Assembly: GCA_951813605.1 (NCBI GenBank)
Contig: OX638379.1
Coordinates: 4,414,062-4,478,061, forward strand
Reading direction: 5' to 3'
Origin: an uncultured Bryobacterales bacterium
GTDB lineage: Bacteria; Acidobacteriota; Terriglobia; Bryobacterales; UBA6623
Length of the DNA stretch: 64,000 nt
In this document: positions 1 through 7,304 of the stretch, piece by piece
How positions within the stretch are numbered: position 1 is the first letter of the stretch
Layout of the letters: each line of letters opens with the position of its first letter
Position numbers and translations under genes: made by a program
Notes under the pieces: generated by a model
The model's database searches: none
What the model was told of the DNA's origin: nothing
Seen by the model: only the letters and a program-made list of their open reading frames with translations

Positions 1-1
1 G

Positions 2-1054
2 ATGCTGCTGGCCATGTTGACGGTCTACTTCAAGCACTTCGAGCAGTTCGGCCATTACAGCTTCGCGCTCGAGGACCTGATGCGGGTCGCGGCCTACACG
101 GGACCGGAAATGCAGTTCTGGCTTTTCTGGGGGTTCTTCATCGCCTTCGCGGTGAAAGTGCCGATGTTCCCGTTCCATACCTGGCTGCCGGACGCCCATA
201 CGGAGGCCCCGACCGCGGGCTCGGTCATTCTGGCCGGCATTCTCCTGAAAATGGGCCTGTACGGCTTGGTGCGATTCGCCATGCCGATGTTCCCCAAGGG
301 AGCGACGGACGACCTGACGATCCAAATGGTGGCCGCACTGTCGATCGTGGGCATCATCTACGGGGCCTTGGTGTCCCTCATGCAGAAGGACTGGAAGCGG
401 CTCGTGGCGTATTCGTCGGTCAGCCACCTGGGCTTCTGCACGCTCGGCCTGATCGCGCTGAATCCGAACGGCATCGCCGGGGGCATGCTGCAAGGACTGA
501 ACCACGGGCTCTCGACGCCACTGCTGTTCCTCGCGGTGGGCATCGTTTACGACCAGCGGCACACGCGGGAGATCGCCGACTACGGCGGCTTGGCGAACCG
601 CATGCCGATCTACACCGTGCTGTTCGCGATCTCGCTCTTCGCGTCGATGGGCATGCCGGGCCTGAACGGCTTCATCGGAGAATTCACGATCCTGCGCGGG
701 GCCTTCGAGGTCAGCATTTGGTGGGCCGGATTCGCCGTGCTCGGAATCATCCTAGGGGCCGCCTACCTGCTGTGGCTGTTCCAGCGAGTGATGCTCGGCC
801 CAATTACGAATCCCAAGAACGAGAAGGTGCGGGACATGAACCTGCGCGAGATCGTGGTCATGGCGCCGCTCATCGCGGGCTGCTTCTGGATCGGCCTCTA
901 CCCCAAGCCCTGCTTCGAGATCTTGGAGGCGCCCACGAACAAGCTTGTAGAACGCCTTGACCCGGGATACTTTAGCCGCAACGCAGCGGAAGAGCCCGCA
1001 GAAGAGGTGCGTCTGGCCCGGCTGGCGCCGGAAGGCCCGTCAGCGAGCGAATGA
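2..1054 (+). CDS. nuoM: NADH-quinone oxidoreductase subunit M, 5'-truncated by the window edge
   Basis: This is a membrane subunit of respiratory complex I, an antiporter-like proton channel in the inner membrane. The frame is open to the first base, so the true start lies outside the window; 350 residues are visible of a protein usually near 500. The stretch FHTWLPDAHTEAPTAGSV, followed by LLKMGLYGL, is the NuoM signature and carries the conserved channel lysine. Several hydrophobic helices follow, and the tail is polar and Glu/Ala-rich. The stop overlaps the nuoN start in an ATGA, which indicates translational coupling and the usual end of a nuo operon (M then N). Identity is secure; only the N-terminus is missing. 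Confidence 0.96.
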   Translation: MLLAMLTVYFKHFEQFGHYSFALEDLMRVAAYTGPEMQFWLFWGFFIAFAVKVPMFPFHTWLPDAHTEAPTAGSVILAGILLKMGLYGLVRFAMPMFPKGATDDLTIQMVAALSIVGIIYGALVSLMQKDWKRLVAYSSVSHLGFCTLGLIALNPNGIAGGMLQGLNHGLSTPLLFLAVGIVYDQRHTREIADYGGLANRMPIYTVLFAISLFASMGMPGLNGFIGEFTILRGAFEVSIWWAGFAVLGIILGAAYLLWLFQRVMLGPITNPKNEKVRDMNLREIVVMAPLIAGCFWIGLYPKPCFEILEAPTNKLVERLDPGYFSRNAAEEPAEEVRLARLAPEGPSASE

Positions 1055-2532
1055 TGGACGCGATCACTTTCACCGCAACCGACTTTCACGTCCTCAAGCC
1101 GGCCATCCTGCTGTGCCTGTTCGGCTGCGGGATCCTGCTGACAGACGCGTTCTTGGTCCGCAGGATCGGCAAGCGCTGGTACAACGCGGTCACGGCTCTG
1201 GTAGCGGAGGGCGCCGTGATTCTCGCGGTGCTTCAGCACATGAGCGACGTGCGGTCGGGAGGCCCGATCTCGGGCTTGGGCGGATCCATCTTGATCGACG
1301 GGTTCGGGGTCTTCTTCAACGTCATCTTCGTGCTCGCGGCCTCGCTGGCGGTCATCCTCTCCGCCCGCTACATGGAAGCGGAAGGCGAGCATCGGGGCGA
1401 GTACTACGCGTTGGTGCTCTTCGCCCAGGCCGGGATGTCGATCATGGCGACCGGCAATGACTTGGTGGTGCTGTTCGTCGCGCTGGAGACGATGGCGCTG
1501 AGCTTCTACGTGATGGTTGGATTCCTAAGGAGTTCCAAGAAGTCCAATGAAGCGGCGATGAAGTACCTGATCCTCGGGGCGTTCTCCAGCGGCCTGCTAG
1601 CGTACGGCCTGTCTGTCCTCTACGGAATCGCCGGATCTACGAGCCTCGAGAAAGTCGGCGAGGCGGTGGCCGCCCGGCCGGAAGGCGACTGGGCGACGAT
1701 CCTGGCGCTGATCACGACCTCGGTCGGCCTCTTCTTCAAGATTGCCGCGGTTCCCTTTCACATGTGGGCACCGGACGTGTACGAAGGCGCTCCGACTCCG
1801 ACGACAGCCTACGTGTCGGTGGCATCCAAGGCGGCTTCGTTCGCGCTGATGATTCGCTTGTTCCTGTCGGCGTACGGAAGCGCTGCGGACGCTTGGATCC
1901 CCTTGCTCGGAGCGATCGCCCTGGTGACGATGACGATCGGCAATCTGGCCGCAGTCACGCAGTCCAACCTGAAGCGACTGCTGGCGTACAGCTCGATCGC
2001 GCACGCAGGCTATATCCTGCTCGGCTTGGTGGCGGCCAACGAGGCCGGAATGCGCGGCATTGCAATCTACATTCTGGCCTACGTGTTCATGAATTTCGGA
2101 GCGTTCGCCCTGATTGCGGCCCTTCGCCGGGATGGCGAGGCTGCCGAGGAACTTGACGATCTGAACGGGTTGTTCGCCCGGGCGCCGGGCTACACGATCC
2201 TGGTGGCCATCTTCATGCTGTCGCTGGCGGGCATACCCCCGATGGCCGGGTTCTACGGCAAGTACTATATCTTTCTCGGTTTGCTTCAGGAGGGCTACTA
2301 CGTCCTAGCGGTGTTCGCCGCTCTCTACGTCGCCGTGGCCGCGTACTACTATTTCCGCGTGATCCGGGCCTGCTGGCTCCAGAAGGGCAGCGAAACCCCA
2401 GCGACGCTTGACATGAACCTCGGCACGCGGGTGGCGCTGGTGGGCAGCGGCGTGCTGACCGTGTTGATCGGCGTGATGCCGCAGCGCTTCCTTGATCTAG
2501 CAGGGGAATCGGTCCTAGCCACACTCCGATAG
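1051..2532 (+). CDS. nuoN: NADH-quinone oxidoreductase subunit N
   Basis: This is the third antiporter-like membrane subunit of complex I. The 493 residues match the family length, and the protein is almost entirely transmembrane helices. The segment FKIAAVPFHMWAPDVYEGAP is the NuoN signature, with the conserved lysine in FFKIA, and LKRLLAYSSIAHAGY is the second conserved block. The ATG at 1051 overlaps the nuoM stop by four bases, so no separate ribosome site is needed. No further nuo gene follows, and the unrelated small secreted protein comes next, so this closes the complex I operon. Confidence 0.97.
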   Translation: MMDAITFTATDFHVLKPAILLCLFGCGILLTDAFLVRRIGKRWYNAVTALVAEGAVILAVLQHMSDVRSGGPISGLGGSILIDGFGVFFNVIFVLAASLAVILSARYMEAEGEHRGEYYALVLFAQAGMSIMATGNDLVVLFVALETMALSFYVMVGFLRSSKKSNEAAMKYLILGAFSSGLLAYGLSVLYGIAGSTSLEKVGEAVAARPEGDWATILALITTSVGLFFKIAAVPFHMWAPDVYEGAPTPTTAYVSVASKAASFALMIRLFLSAYGSAADAWIPLLGAIALVTMTIGNLAAVTQSNLKRLLAYSSIAHAGYILLGLVAANEAGMRGIAIYILAYVFMNFGAFALIAALRRDGEAAEELDDLNGLFARAPGYTILVAIFMLSLAGIPPMAGFYGKYYIFLGLLQEGYYVLAVFAALYVAVAAYYYFRVIRACWLQKGSETPATLDMNLGTRVALVGSGVLTVLIGVMPQRFLDLAGESVLATLR

Positions 2533-2640
2533 CCTGCTACGGCGGAACCAAGCAGTCTGGCACAACGTCTCAGACTGCTGATGGAGCCTCATGTGTCGGT
2601 AAGTCCCCTTGGCGATGTCCCCGACTGTGCCGGGCGAAGA

Positions 2641-3078
2641 ATGGTCCGGCGGGGCCTGCTGGCGTTCCTCGTGGCCGCGGTGCCGCTGATAGTGGCGCTC
2701 TCGCGGTCGCAAGCGGCGAGTGCGAGCGATCCGATCCGCATTTTCGTGACACACAGCGACAGCTGGTCCATATCTGGAAACGCCGCGGAAATCGTCGGAA
2801 TCGGACGCGGCTCCCTGCGAGGCGGCGCCAAGCCGCAGACGGCTGAAGTCATGAAGACGATCAGCAAGAGGCGCGAATGCCATGGAATCGTCGTTACGAT
2901 CAATCGAGAGAGAGCGGACTACCTCCTCATGCTGGAGCGCGTTGGCGGCAGGGGGGTCATCCGGAAGGACAATAAGATGGCCCTGTTCAATAAAGACGGT
3001 GACATGATTGCCAGCAGTTCCACCCGATCGCTGGGCAACGCGGTCAAGGACGCTTGCAGGGCGATCGAAGGTCGCTAG
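2641..3078 (+). CDS. small secreted protein of unknown function
   Basis: I do not recognise this protein. Read from the ATG at 2641 it has 145 residues, beginning MVRRGLLAFLVAAVPLIVAL and ending the leader near SQAASA, a good Sec signal peptide. The frame also opens at 2581, but the 20 extra residues would spoil the signal peptide and have no ribosome site. The mature part is alpha/beta-looking, with a basic stretch (MKTISKRREC) and a C-terminal part reading DMIASSSTRSLGNAVKDACRAIEG. It stands alone between nuoN and the ATP synthase cluster. Export to the periplasm is inferred from the leader only. Confidence 0.6.
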   Translation: MVRRGLLAFLVAAVPLIVALSRSQAASASDPIRIFVTHSDSWSISGNAAEIVGIGRGSLRGGAKPQTAEVMKTISKRRECHGIVVTINRERADYLLMLERVGGRGVIRKDNKMALFNKDGDMIASSSTRSLGNAVKDACRAIEGR

Positions 3079-3196
3079 CGGCTAAGCGAAGCCCGCCGAT
3101 TCTGCTTTCAGGCGCAAGCGGCCGCGCCCGTCCGCGCGGTTCGCAAGGCTAGCCTCCCTGCAAGAGCGGCCAGCTCGCCGGCGATCCAACTCAATG

Positions 3197-3226
3197 TTGT
3201 CGGCGAGGCTGCGATTCTGGTATCTT
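3197..3226 (+). promoter_or_regulatory. candidate sigma70-type promoter of the F0 cluster
   Basis: A TTGTCG at 3197-3202 and a TATCTT at 3221-3226 are separated by 18 bases and lie about 80 bases upstream of the AtpZ-like gene. Each hexamer matches the consensus at four of six positions. The position, just ahead of a compact operon, is the main support. Confidence 0.35.
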
Positions 3227-3303
3227 CAAATTAGGCTGTGGTTCGCAGCGCAGCCAGCTCTTAGGTCCCCGCACCAAATCCGGTCCAGACTCAGGACAAG
3301 CCG

Positions 3304-3498
3304 GTGCCATTCCAACTTCGCAACGCCGCTTCGGCAGGGGCATTGTCCCTGAGCGGAACGGTGCTGGGCGGGTTGCTGATAGGGGCCTTGGTAGGGCAGC
3401 GCTGGGACTGGAACCCGAAAGCGGCGGTGATCGGACTTTTCGTCGGGATTCTGGCGGGCTTCTACAACTTGGCGAAGGCGATGTGGGTGCGGGAATGA
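3304..3498 (+). CDS. atpZ: AtpZ/AtpI-family F0 assembly protein
   Basis: This is a 64-residue membrane protein with two hydrophobic helices separated by a short polar turn (LLIGALVGQRWDWNPKAAV, then FVGILAGFYNLAKAM). Size, the Gly-rich first helix and the GFYNL motif fit the AtpZ/AtpI family found ahead of atpB, which is thought to help assemble the c-ring or admit magnesium. The start is a GTG at 3304. It overlaps the next gene by four bases and begins the F0 cluster. The assignment rests on topology and context more than on long conserved motifs. Confidence 0.75.
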   Translation: MPFQLRNAASAGALSLSGTVLGGLLIGALVGQRWDWNPKAAVIGLFVGILAGFYNLAKAMWVRE

Positions 3499-3776
3499 CT
3501 TGGGAAATCGTTGCTGGGTTGGCCTGCGGGCTGGCAAGCGCGGCCGTCTCGGAAGGGATCCTGCGGATCGGTGCGCCCGTACTGGAGCAAAGCTTGTTCC
3601 GGGCTCTCGCAGCGGGCGCCGCCTTGCGGACGATTTGGATCCTAGCGCTGCTGGCATGGGCTCTAGGCAGCGGGGCGGTCCAACCGCGATTCTTCGTTCC
3701 GGCACTGTTGCTCGGATACCTGGCCGCCCAGGCATTTGAGGGCGTCCGCTACACGAGGTACTTCGAAAAGTGCTGA
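3495..3776 (+). CDS. ATP synthase subunit I-like membrane protein
   Basis: This 93-residue protein has about three hydrophobic segments and few charged residues, ending FEGVRYTRYFEKC. I choose the ATG at 3495 because it forms ATGA with the stop of the preceding gene; an ATG four codons upstream is possible. The position between the AtpZ-like gene and atpB is where AtpI or a similar subunit-I protein normally lies. The sequence alone is too generic to name, so the role (assembly of F0) is inferred from context. Its end overlaps the GTG start of atpB by seven bases. Confidence 0.65.
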   Translation: MTWEIVAGLACGLASAAVSEGILRIGAPVLEQSLFRALAAGAALRTIWILALLAWALGSGAVQPRFFVPALLLGYLAAQAFEGVRYTRYFEKC

Positions 3777-4597
3777 GCGACCAATTGCCGTTCGCGTTCC
3801 TCGCGGCATCGGGCGAAGAGGAAGGAATCGCCGATGTGATCATGCATCACATCGCAAACAGCCAGGTCCACCTCCCCGAGTGGCTGCACTCTCTCCAACC
3901 GACATTCGAAGCGCTTGGGATTACCAAGGCTGTCCTCATGATGCTGATCGCCTCGGCGATCCTGATCGTCTTGATGGGCGTGTTCTTGCGAGCCCCTCGC
4001 GCCGGCCGGCAGGCCCCGCGAGGCATGGCGAACGCCTTGGAAACGCTCGTGGTGTTCGTGCGGGACGAGGTTGCAATCGGCAATATGGGAGAAAAGTGGG
4101 GGAGACGGTTCACCCCCTTCCTGCTGACGCTGTTCTTCTTCATCCTGACCTGCAATCTCCTGGGCCTCGTCCCCGGTGGCTTCACCGCGACCAGCAACCT
4201 CAACGTCACCGGGACGCTGGCAGTCATTTCGTTCTTCACATTCCTCGTAACGGGAATGTACGCGCTGGGGCCCGTCGGGTACGTAAAGCACATGGTGCCG
4301 ACCGGCACTCCTCTCGCGATTGCACCGGTGGTCGTGCTGCTCGAGGTCATCTCGATGCTGGTGCGGCCAGCGTCGCTCATGATCCGTCTCGGCGCGAACA
4401 TGACGGCCGGCCACATCGTGATCCTGATCATGCTAGGATTCATCTTCCTGTTCCAGAGCGTGCTGGTCTCAGCCGTCTCGGTGCCGCTGGCAGTGGCCAT
4501 CACGCTGCTGGAACTGATCGTGGCGTTTATCCAAGCCTATGTCTTCACGCTGCTGACGGCGCTCTACGTCGGAATGCTCGTGGCAGACGAGCACTGA
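3770..4597 (+). CDS. atpB: F0F1 ATP synthase subunit a
   Basis: Subunit a forms the proton half-channels of F0 beside the c-ring. The protein has 275 residues and about six hydrophobic helices. The diagnostic block is RPASLMIRLGANMTAGHIV (residues 199-217); its Arg206 is the essential channel arginine. The C-terminal helix has ELIVAFIQAYVFTLL, also typical. The start is GTG at 3770, inside the end of the previous gene, so the two are coupled. The extended N-terminus (about 45 residues before the first helix) is ordinary for the bacterial family. Confidence 0.97.
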   Translation: MLSDQLPFAFLAASGEEEGIADVIMHHIANSQVHLPEWLHSLQPTFEALGITKAVLMMLIASAILIVLMGVFLRAPRAGRQAPRGMANALETLVVFVRDEVAIGNMGEKWGRRFTPFLLTLFFFILTCNLLGLVPGGFTATSNLNVTGTLAVISFFTFLVTGMYALGPVGYVKHMVPTGTPLAIAPVVVLLEVISMLVRPASLMIRLGANMTAGHIVILIMLGFIFLFQSVLVSAVSVPLAVAITLLELIVAFIQAYVFTLLTALYVGMLVADEH

Positions 4598-4641
4598 GAG
4601 CTCAACGAAGTTCTCGCATCCCCAACGGAGGAAACAAACTA

Positions 4642-4932
4642 ATGAAAAGCACATTCAACATCCTGTTCGCGCTGGCCATTCTGCTGGCGCTGCCGGCCAT
4701 GGCGTCCGCGCAAGTGCTGGACGCGGCGTCCGGCAGCGCTATCGGAGCGGGCATCATCGTCGTCGGCGCAGGGCTCGGCATTGGCAAGTTCACCGCTGCC
4801 GCGGTGGAGAGCATAGCCCGCCAGCCGCAAGCGGCGAATGATATCAGGGCCGCCTTCCAGCTGCCGCTGTTCCTGCTCGAAGGCGTCGCGGTCATAGGGC
4901 TCGGCGTCTCGTTCGTCGCGCTCCTGTTCTAG
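4642..4932 (+). CDS. atpE: F0F1 ATP synthase subunit c with a signal-peptide-like leader
   Basis: This is the rotor ring subunit. The 96 residues start at the ATG at 4642 behind a strong ribosome site (CGGAGGAA). Residues 30-60 form the Gly-rich first helix (GAGIIVVGAGLGIG), RQPQA at 60-64 is the conserved cytoplasmic loop, and Glu80 in FLLEGVAVIGLG is the proton carrier. No sodium-type Gln or Ser/Thr ligands are visible near the glutamate, so proton coupling is likely. Residues 1-24 read as a cleavable leader ending PAMASAQ, which ordinary 70-80 residue c subunits lack. A much longer open frame runs upstream but is out of frame with atpB and is not real. Confidence 0.96.
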   Translation: MKSTFNILFALAILLALPAMASAQVLDAASGSAIGAGIIVVGAGLGIGKFTAAAVESIARQPQAANDIRAAFQLPLFLLEGVAVIGLGVSFVALLF

Positions 4933-4953
4933 GCGCGTCCGCAGGAGTCAGCG

Positions 4954-5472
4954 ATGGCCTCAGAAAACGGCAACGCACTTCTCCAATTCGAACCCGGTCT
5001 GATGATTTGGACCGCGGTGACCTTCCTGTTCACCCTCGTCGCGCTGCGACTGATCGCTTGGAAGCCGATCCTAGGCGCGCTCGACGAGCGCGAGGGGAGG
5101 ATCCGGGAATCCTTGGAGAAGGCCGAGCAAGCGAAGGCGCACGCCGAGCAGGCAATCGCCGAGAACAAGGCCAACATGGAGGCCTCTTTGAGGCGGTCTC
5201 AGGAGTTGGTCAACGAGGCCAGGCAAGAAGCCGAGCGCGTACGCACCGAAGCCAGGGACGAGGCTCGGGCGGAAGCGCGGAGGATTCTGGACGAAGGGCG
5301 CCGCCAGCTGGAAGTCGAGCGGCGCTCCGCCGTGGCGGAACTTCGCCGGGAAGCCGCGGGCCTCGCCGTCCGCGCGGCCGAGCAGCTGCTCAAGAAGAAC
5401 TTGGGACAGCGGGAGAACCGACAGCTAGTCGAGGAATTCCTGGATCAGCTGCCGAAGCCTCGAGTCCACTGA
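4954..5472 (+). CDS. atpF: F0F1 ATP synthase subunit b
   Basis: This is the peripheral stalk subunit joining F0 to F1. It has 172 residues, one N-terminal transmembrane helix (about 16-37) followed by the conserved WKPIL, and then a long Glu/Ala/Arg-rich amphipathic helix to about residue 150. The gene begins 21 bases after atpE, and its stop overlaps the next start by one base. No delta, alpha, gamma, beta or epsilon gene follows, so F1 must be encoded elsewhere. Confidence 0.95.
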   Translation: MASENGNALLQFEPGLMIWTAVTFLFTLVALRLIAWKPILGALDEREGRIRESLEKAEQAKAHAEQAIAENKANMEASLRRSQELVNEARQEAERVRTEARDEARAEARRILDEGRRQLEVERRSAVAELRREAAGLAVRAAEQLLKKNLGQRENRQLVEEFLDQLPKPRVH

Positions 5473-7304
5473 TGCAACGCGCCCGTGCCCGGCTCCTGGC
5501 AGCGCGGGTACGGGCGATTTCTTTTCCCTGCGCTCTGCTCGTCGCGTGCAGTTCCGCCCCGTCGCCGGATGCGGTCGTCACGCACGGCCCGATCCTGGGA
5601 CGGCTCTCGACAGACGGAATCGGAATCTGGGCCCGGACCCGAGAGCCCGGAACGTTCCGCGTGCGATACGGCCTTTCTGCCGGTTCGCTCGACCGGGTTT
5701 CGGAACCCGCGGCAACGAGCCTGGGCAATGACAACGCAGGCTGGGTTCATCTCTCCGGGCTCAAGCCGAACACGCAGTACTTCTACTGCCTCGAAGCCCG
5801 GGGCGACACCCCGCCGGCAGCTTCCTTCCGCACGTTGCCGGACGGGGACTCATTCGCCGACGCCGAGCACAACCCGCAAGGGCTATTCAATTTCGCGTTC
5901 GAGTTTGCCTGCGGCAACAAGCAGTTCGGCCCGGACCAGCCCGCGTTCCGCACGATGCTCCGCCAGCTGGGCGGCCGCGTGCATTTCTCGATCCAGAACG
6001 GAGACTGGCTGTACGAGGAAGAACGCGACTACCCGGTGTCGGCTTGGATGGAGCAGACGGGCGCGACGGAGACACCGGAACGAGTCCTGCTGGCGCCCAC
6101 GATCACGGGGGCTTGGCAGAATTACAAGCTTTATCTGGAGCGCGGCGCGGACATGGCCGCGTGGCATCGGGAAGTTCCAGCGTTCTTCGTGTTCGATGAC
6201 CACGAGATCCTCGGCGACGTGAACGGAGCCGGAACCGTGGGCCTGCGCAGCCGGAGGGCAGCTTTCCGCGACATTGGCGTGCAGGCTTGGTACGACTACC
6301 TCGGCTGGTCGAACCCAGTCGATCATCGCCAGCCCATTCACTTCGGCAAGGCTCGCTTGGAGGCAGGCAGCTCTGTCCTGCATGACGACGCCGGCGGACT
6401 CAGCAATATGGACTTGGACAGCGCGGGAACGCTGACCGTGCATTGGGGCGAGCCTGACGCGGGCGTCAACCTCAAGGAGCTGGACGATCGAGGCGGGGAT
6501 GCGAACGCAGGAGTCTACGAAGTCGCAGAGATCCTAGGCGACAACCGCCTAAGCATCCGGCCCCCAGCTCGCGCTACCGGCGTCTCGTCGTACTCGATCG
6601 GCCGCCTGAACTTCTGGCGGCGAGCGATCTCCAACACCGAATTCTTCGTACTCGACACTCGCAGCCACCGGCAGGTGCATGACAGAGCGGATCCCTTCAA
6701 GAAAGGCGTGTCCATGCTGGGGGCCCGGCAGAAGCGCTGGCTCATGGAGGGCATGCGTTCGAGCGATGCCGACTTCCTGTTCGTGGTCTCGTCCGTCAAT
6801 CTGATGATCCCTCACGTTGGACCGGGCATGGGCGGGCCCAACAAGGACGAGGCCTGGACGGCAATTGCCGCCGAGCGGGAAGAGCTGATTGAATTCTGGG
6901 ACGCGCTCGGAAAGCCCGTGTTCGTGCTGACCGGGGACCTGCATAACAGCTTCGCGATCCAAGTCACGGACAACGTCTGGGAATTCGCCTCGGGCCCGCA
7001 CAGCTCGGGAAACCATCCCTTGGCGTCAGAAGCCGGCCGGCCTCCCAACGGCGCTTTCGAATCGCGGGGCAGGACGGCCATGATCCGGTGGTCCACGTTC
7101 TTCCTTGACGACTCCAGCGAACGTCGCCGGCCAGTGTACTGCGTGGTCAATGTCAATAACGTGTTCGAGAACCCCGACAGCGAGGGCCGGGATCGTTGGG
7201 TGGCCTATCCTCGACCTCAGGCGATCTTCCAGTACCACGACGGATTGACCGGCCAGTTGCTTTACGCGGAATCGATCCTGGCTGCGGAGACTGCTGGCGA
7301 GTGA
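5472..7304 (+). CDS. PhoD-like metallophosphatase lipoprotein
   Basis: This belongs to the alkaline phosphatase D family, whose members hydrolyse phosphomonoesters or diesters with metal ions. Starting at the ATG at 5472 it has 610 residues. The leader ends in a lipobox, ALLVAC, with Cys26, predicting a lipid-anchored envelope protein. Residues 35-125 look like the N-terminal Fn3-like PhoD domain. Metal-site motifs follow in order: EFACGN (144-149), QNGDW (175-179), FFVFDDHE (238-245), FVLDTRS (392-398) and TGDLHNS (487-493). An extra Asp/Gly-rich stretch of about 70 residues (295-365) is inserted in the catalytic domain. The frame extends 155 codons upstream through atpF, which is a shadow. 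Substrate is unknown. Confidence 0.88.
   Translation: MQRARARLLAARVRAISFPCALLVACSSAPSPDAVVTHGPILGRLSTDGIGIWARTREPGTFRVRYGLSAGSLDRVSEPAATSLGNDNAGWVHLSGLKPNTQYFYCLEARGDTPPAASFRTLPDGDSFADAEHNPQGLFNFAFEFACGNKQFGPDQPAFRTMLRQLGGRVHFSIQNGDWLYEEERDYPVSAWMEQTGATETPERVLLAPTITGAWQNYKLYLERGADMAAWHREVPAFFVFDDHEILGDVNGAGTVGLRSRRAAFRDIGVQAWYDYLGWSNPVDHRQPIHFGKARLEAGSSVLHDDAGGLSNMDLDSAGTLTVHWGEPDAGVNLKELDDRGGDANAGVYEVAEILGDNRLSIRPPARATGVSSYSIGRLNFWRRAISNTEFFVLDTRSHRQVHDRADPFKKGVSMLGARQKRWLMEGMRSSDADFLFVVSSVNLMIPHVGPGMGGPNKDEAWTAIAAEREELIEFWDALGKPVFVLTGDLHNSFAIQVTDNVWEFASGPHSSGNHPLASEAGRPPNGAFESRGRTAMIRWSTFFLDDSSERRRPVYCVVNVNNVFENPDSEGRDRWVAYPRPQAIFQYHDGLTGQLLYAESILAAETAGE

Noticed and set aside
3736..4641. 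Long N-terminal extension of the atpE frame
   Set aside because: It is out of frame with atpB across the same DNA; atpE has its own strong ribosome site at 4625-4632.
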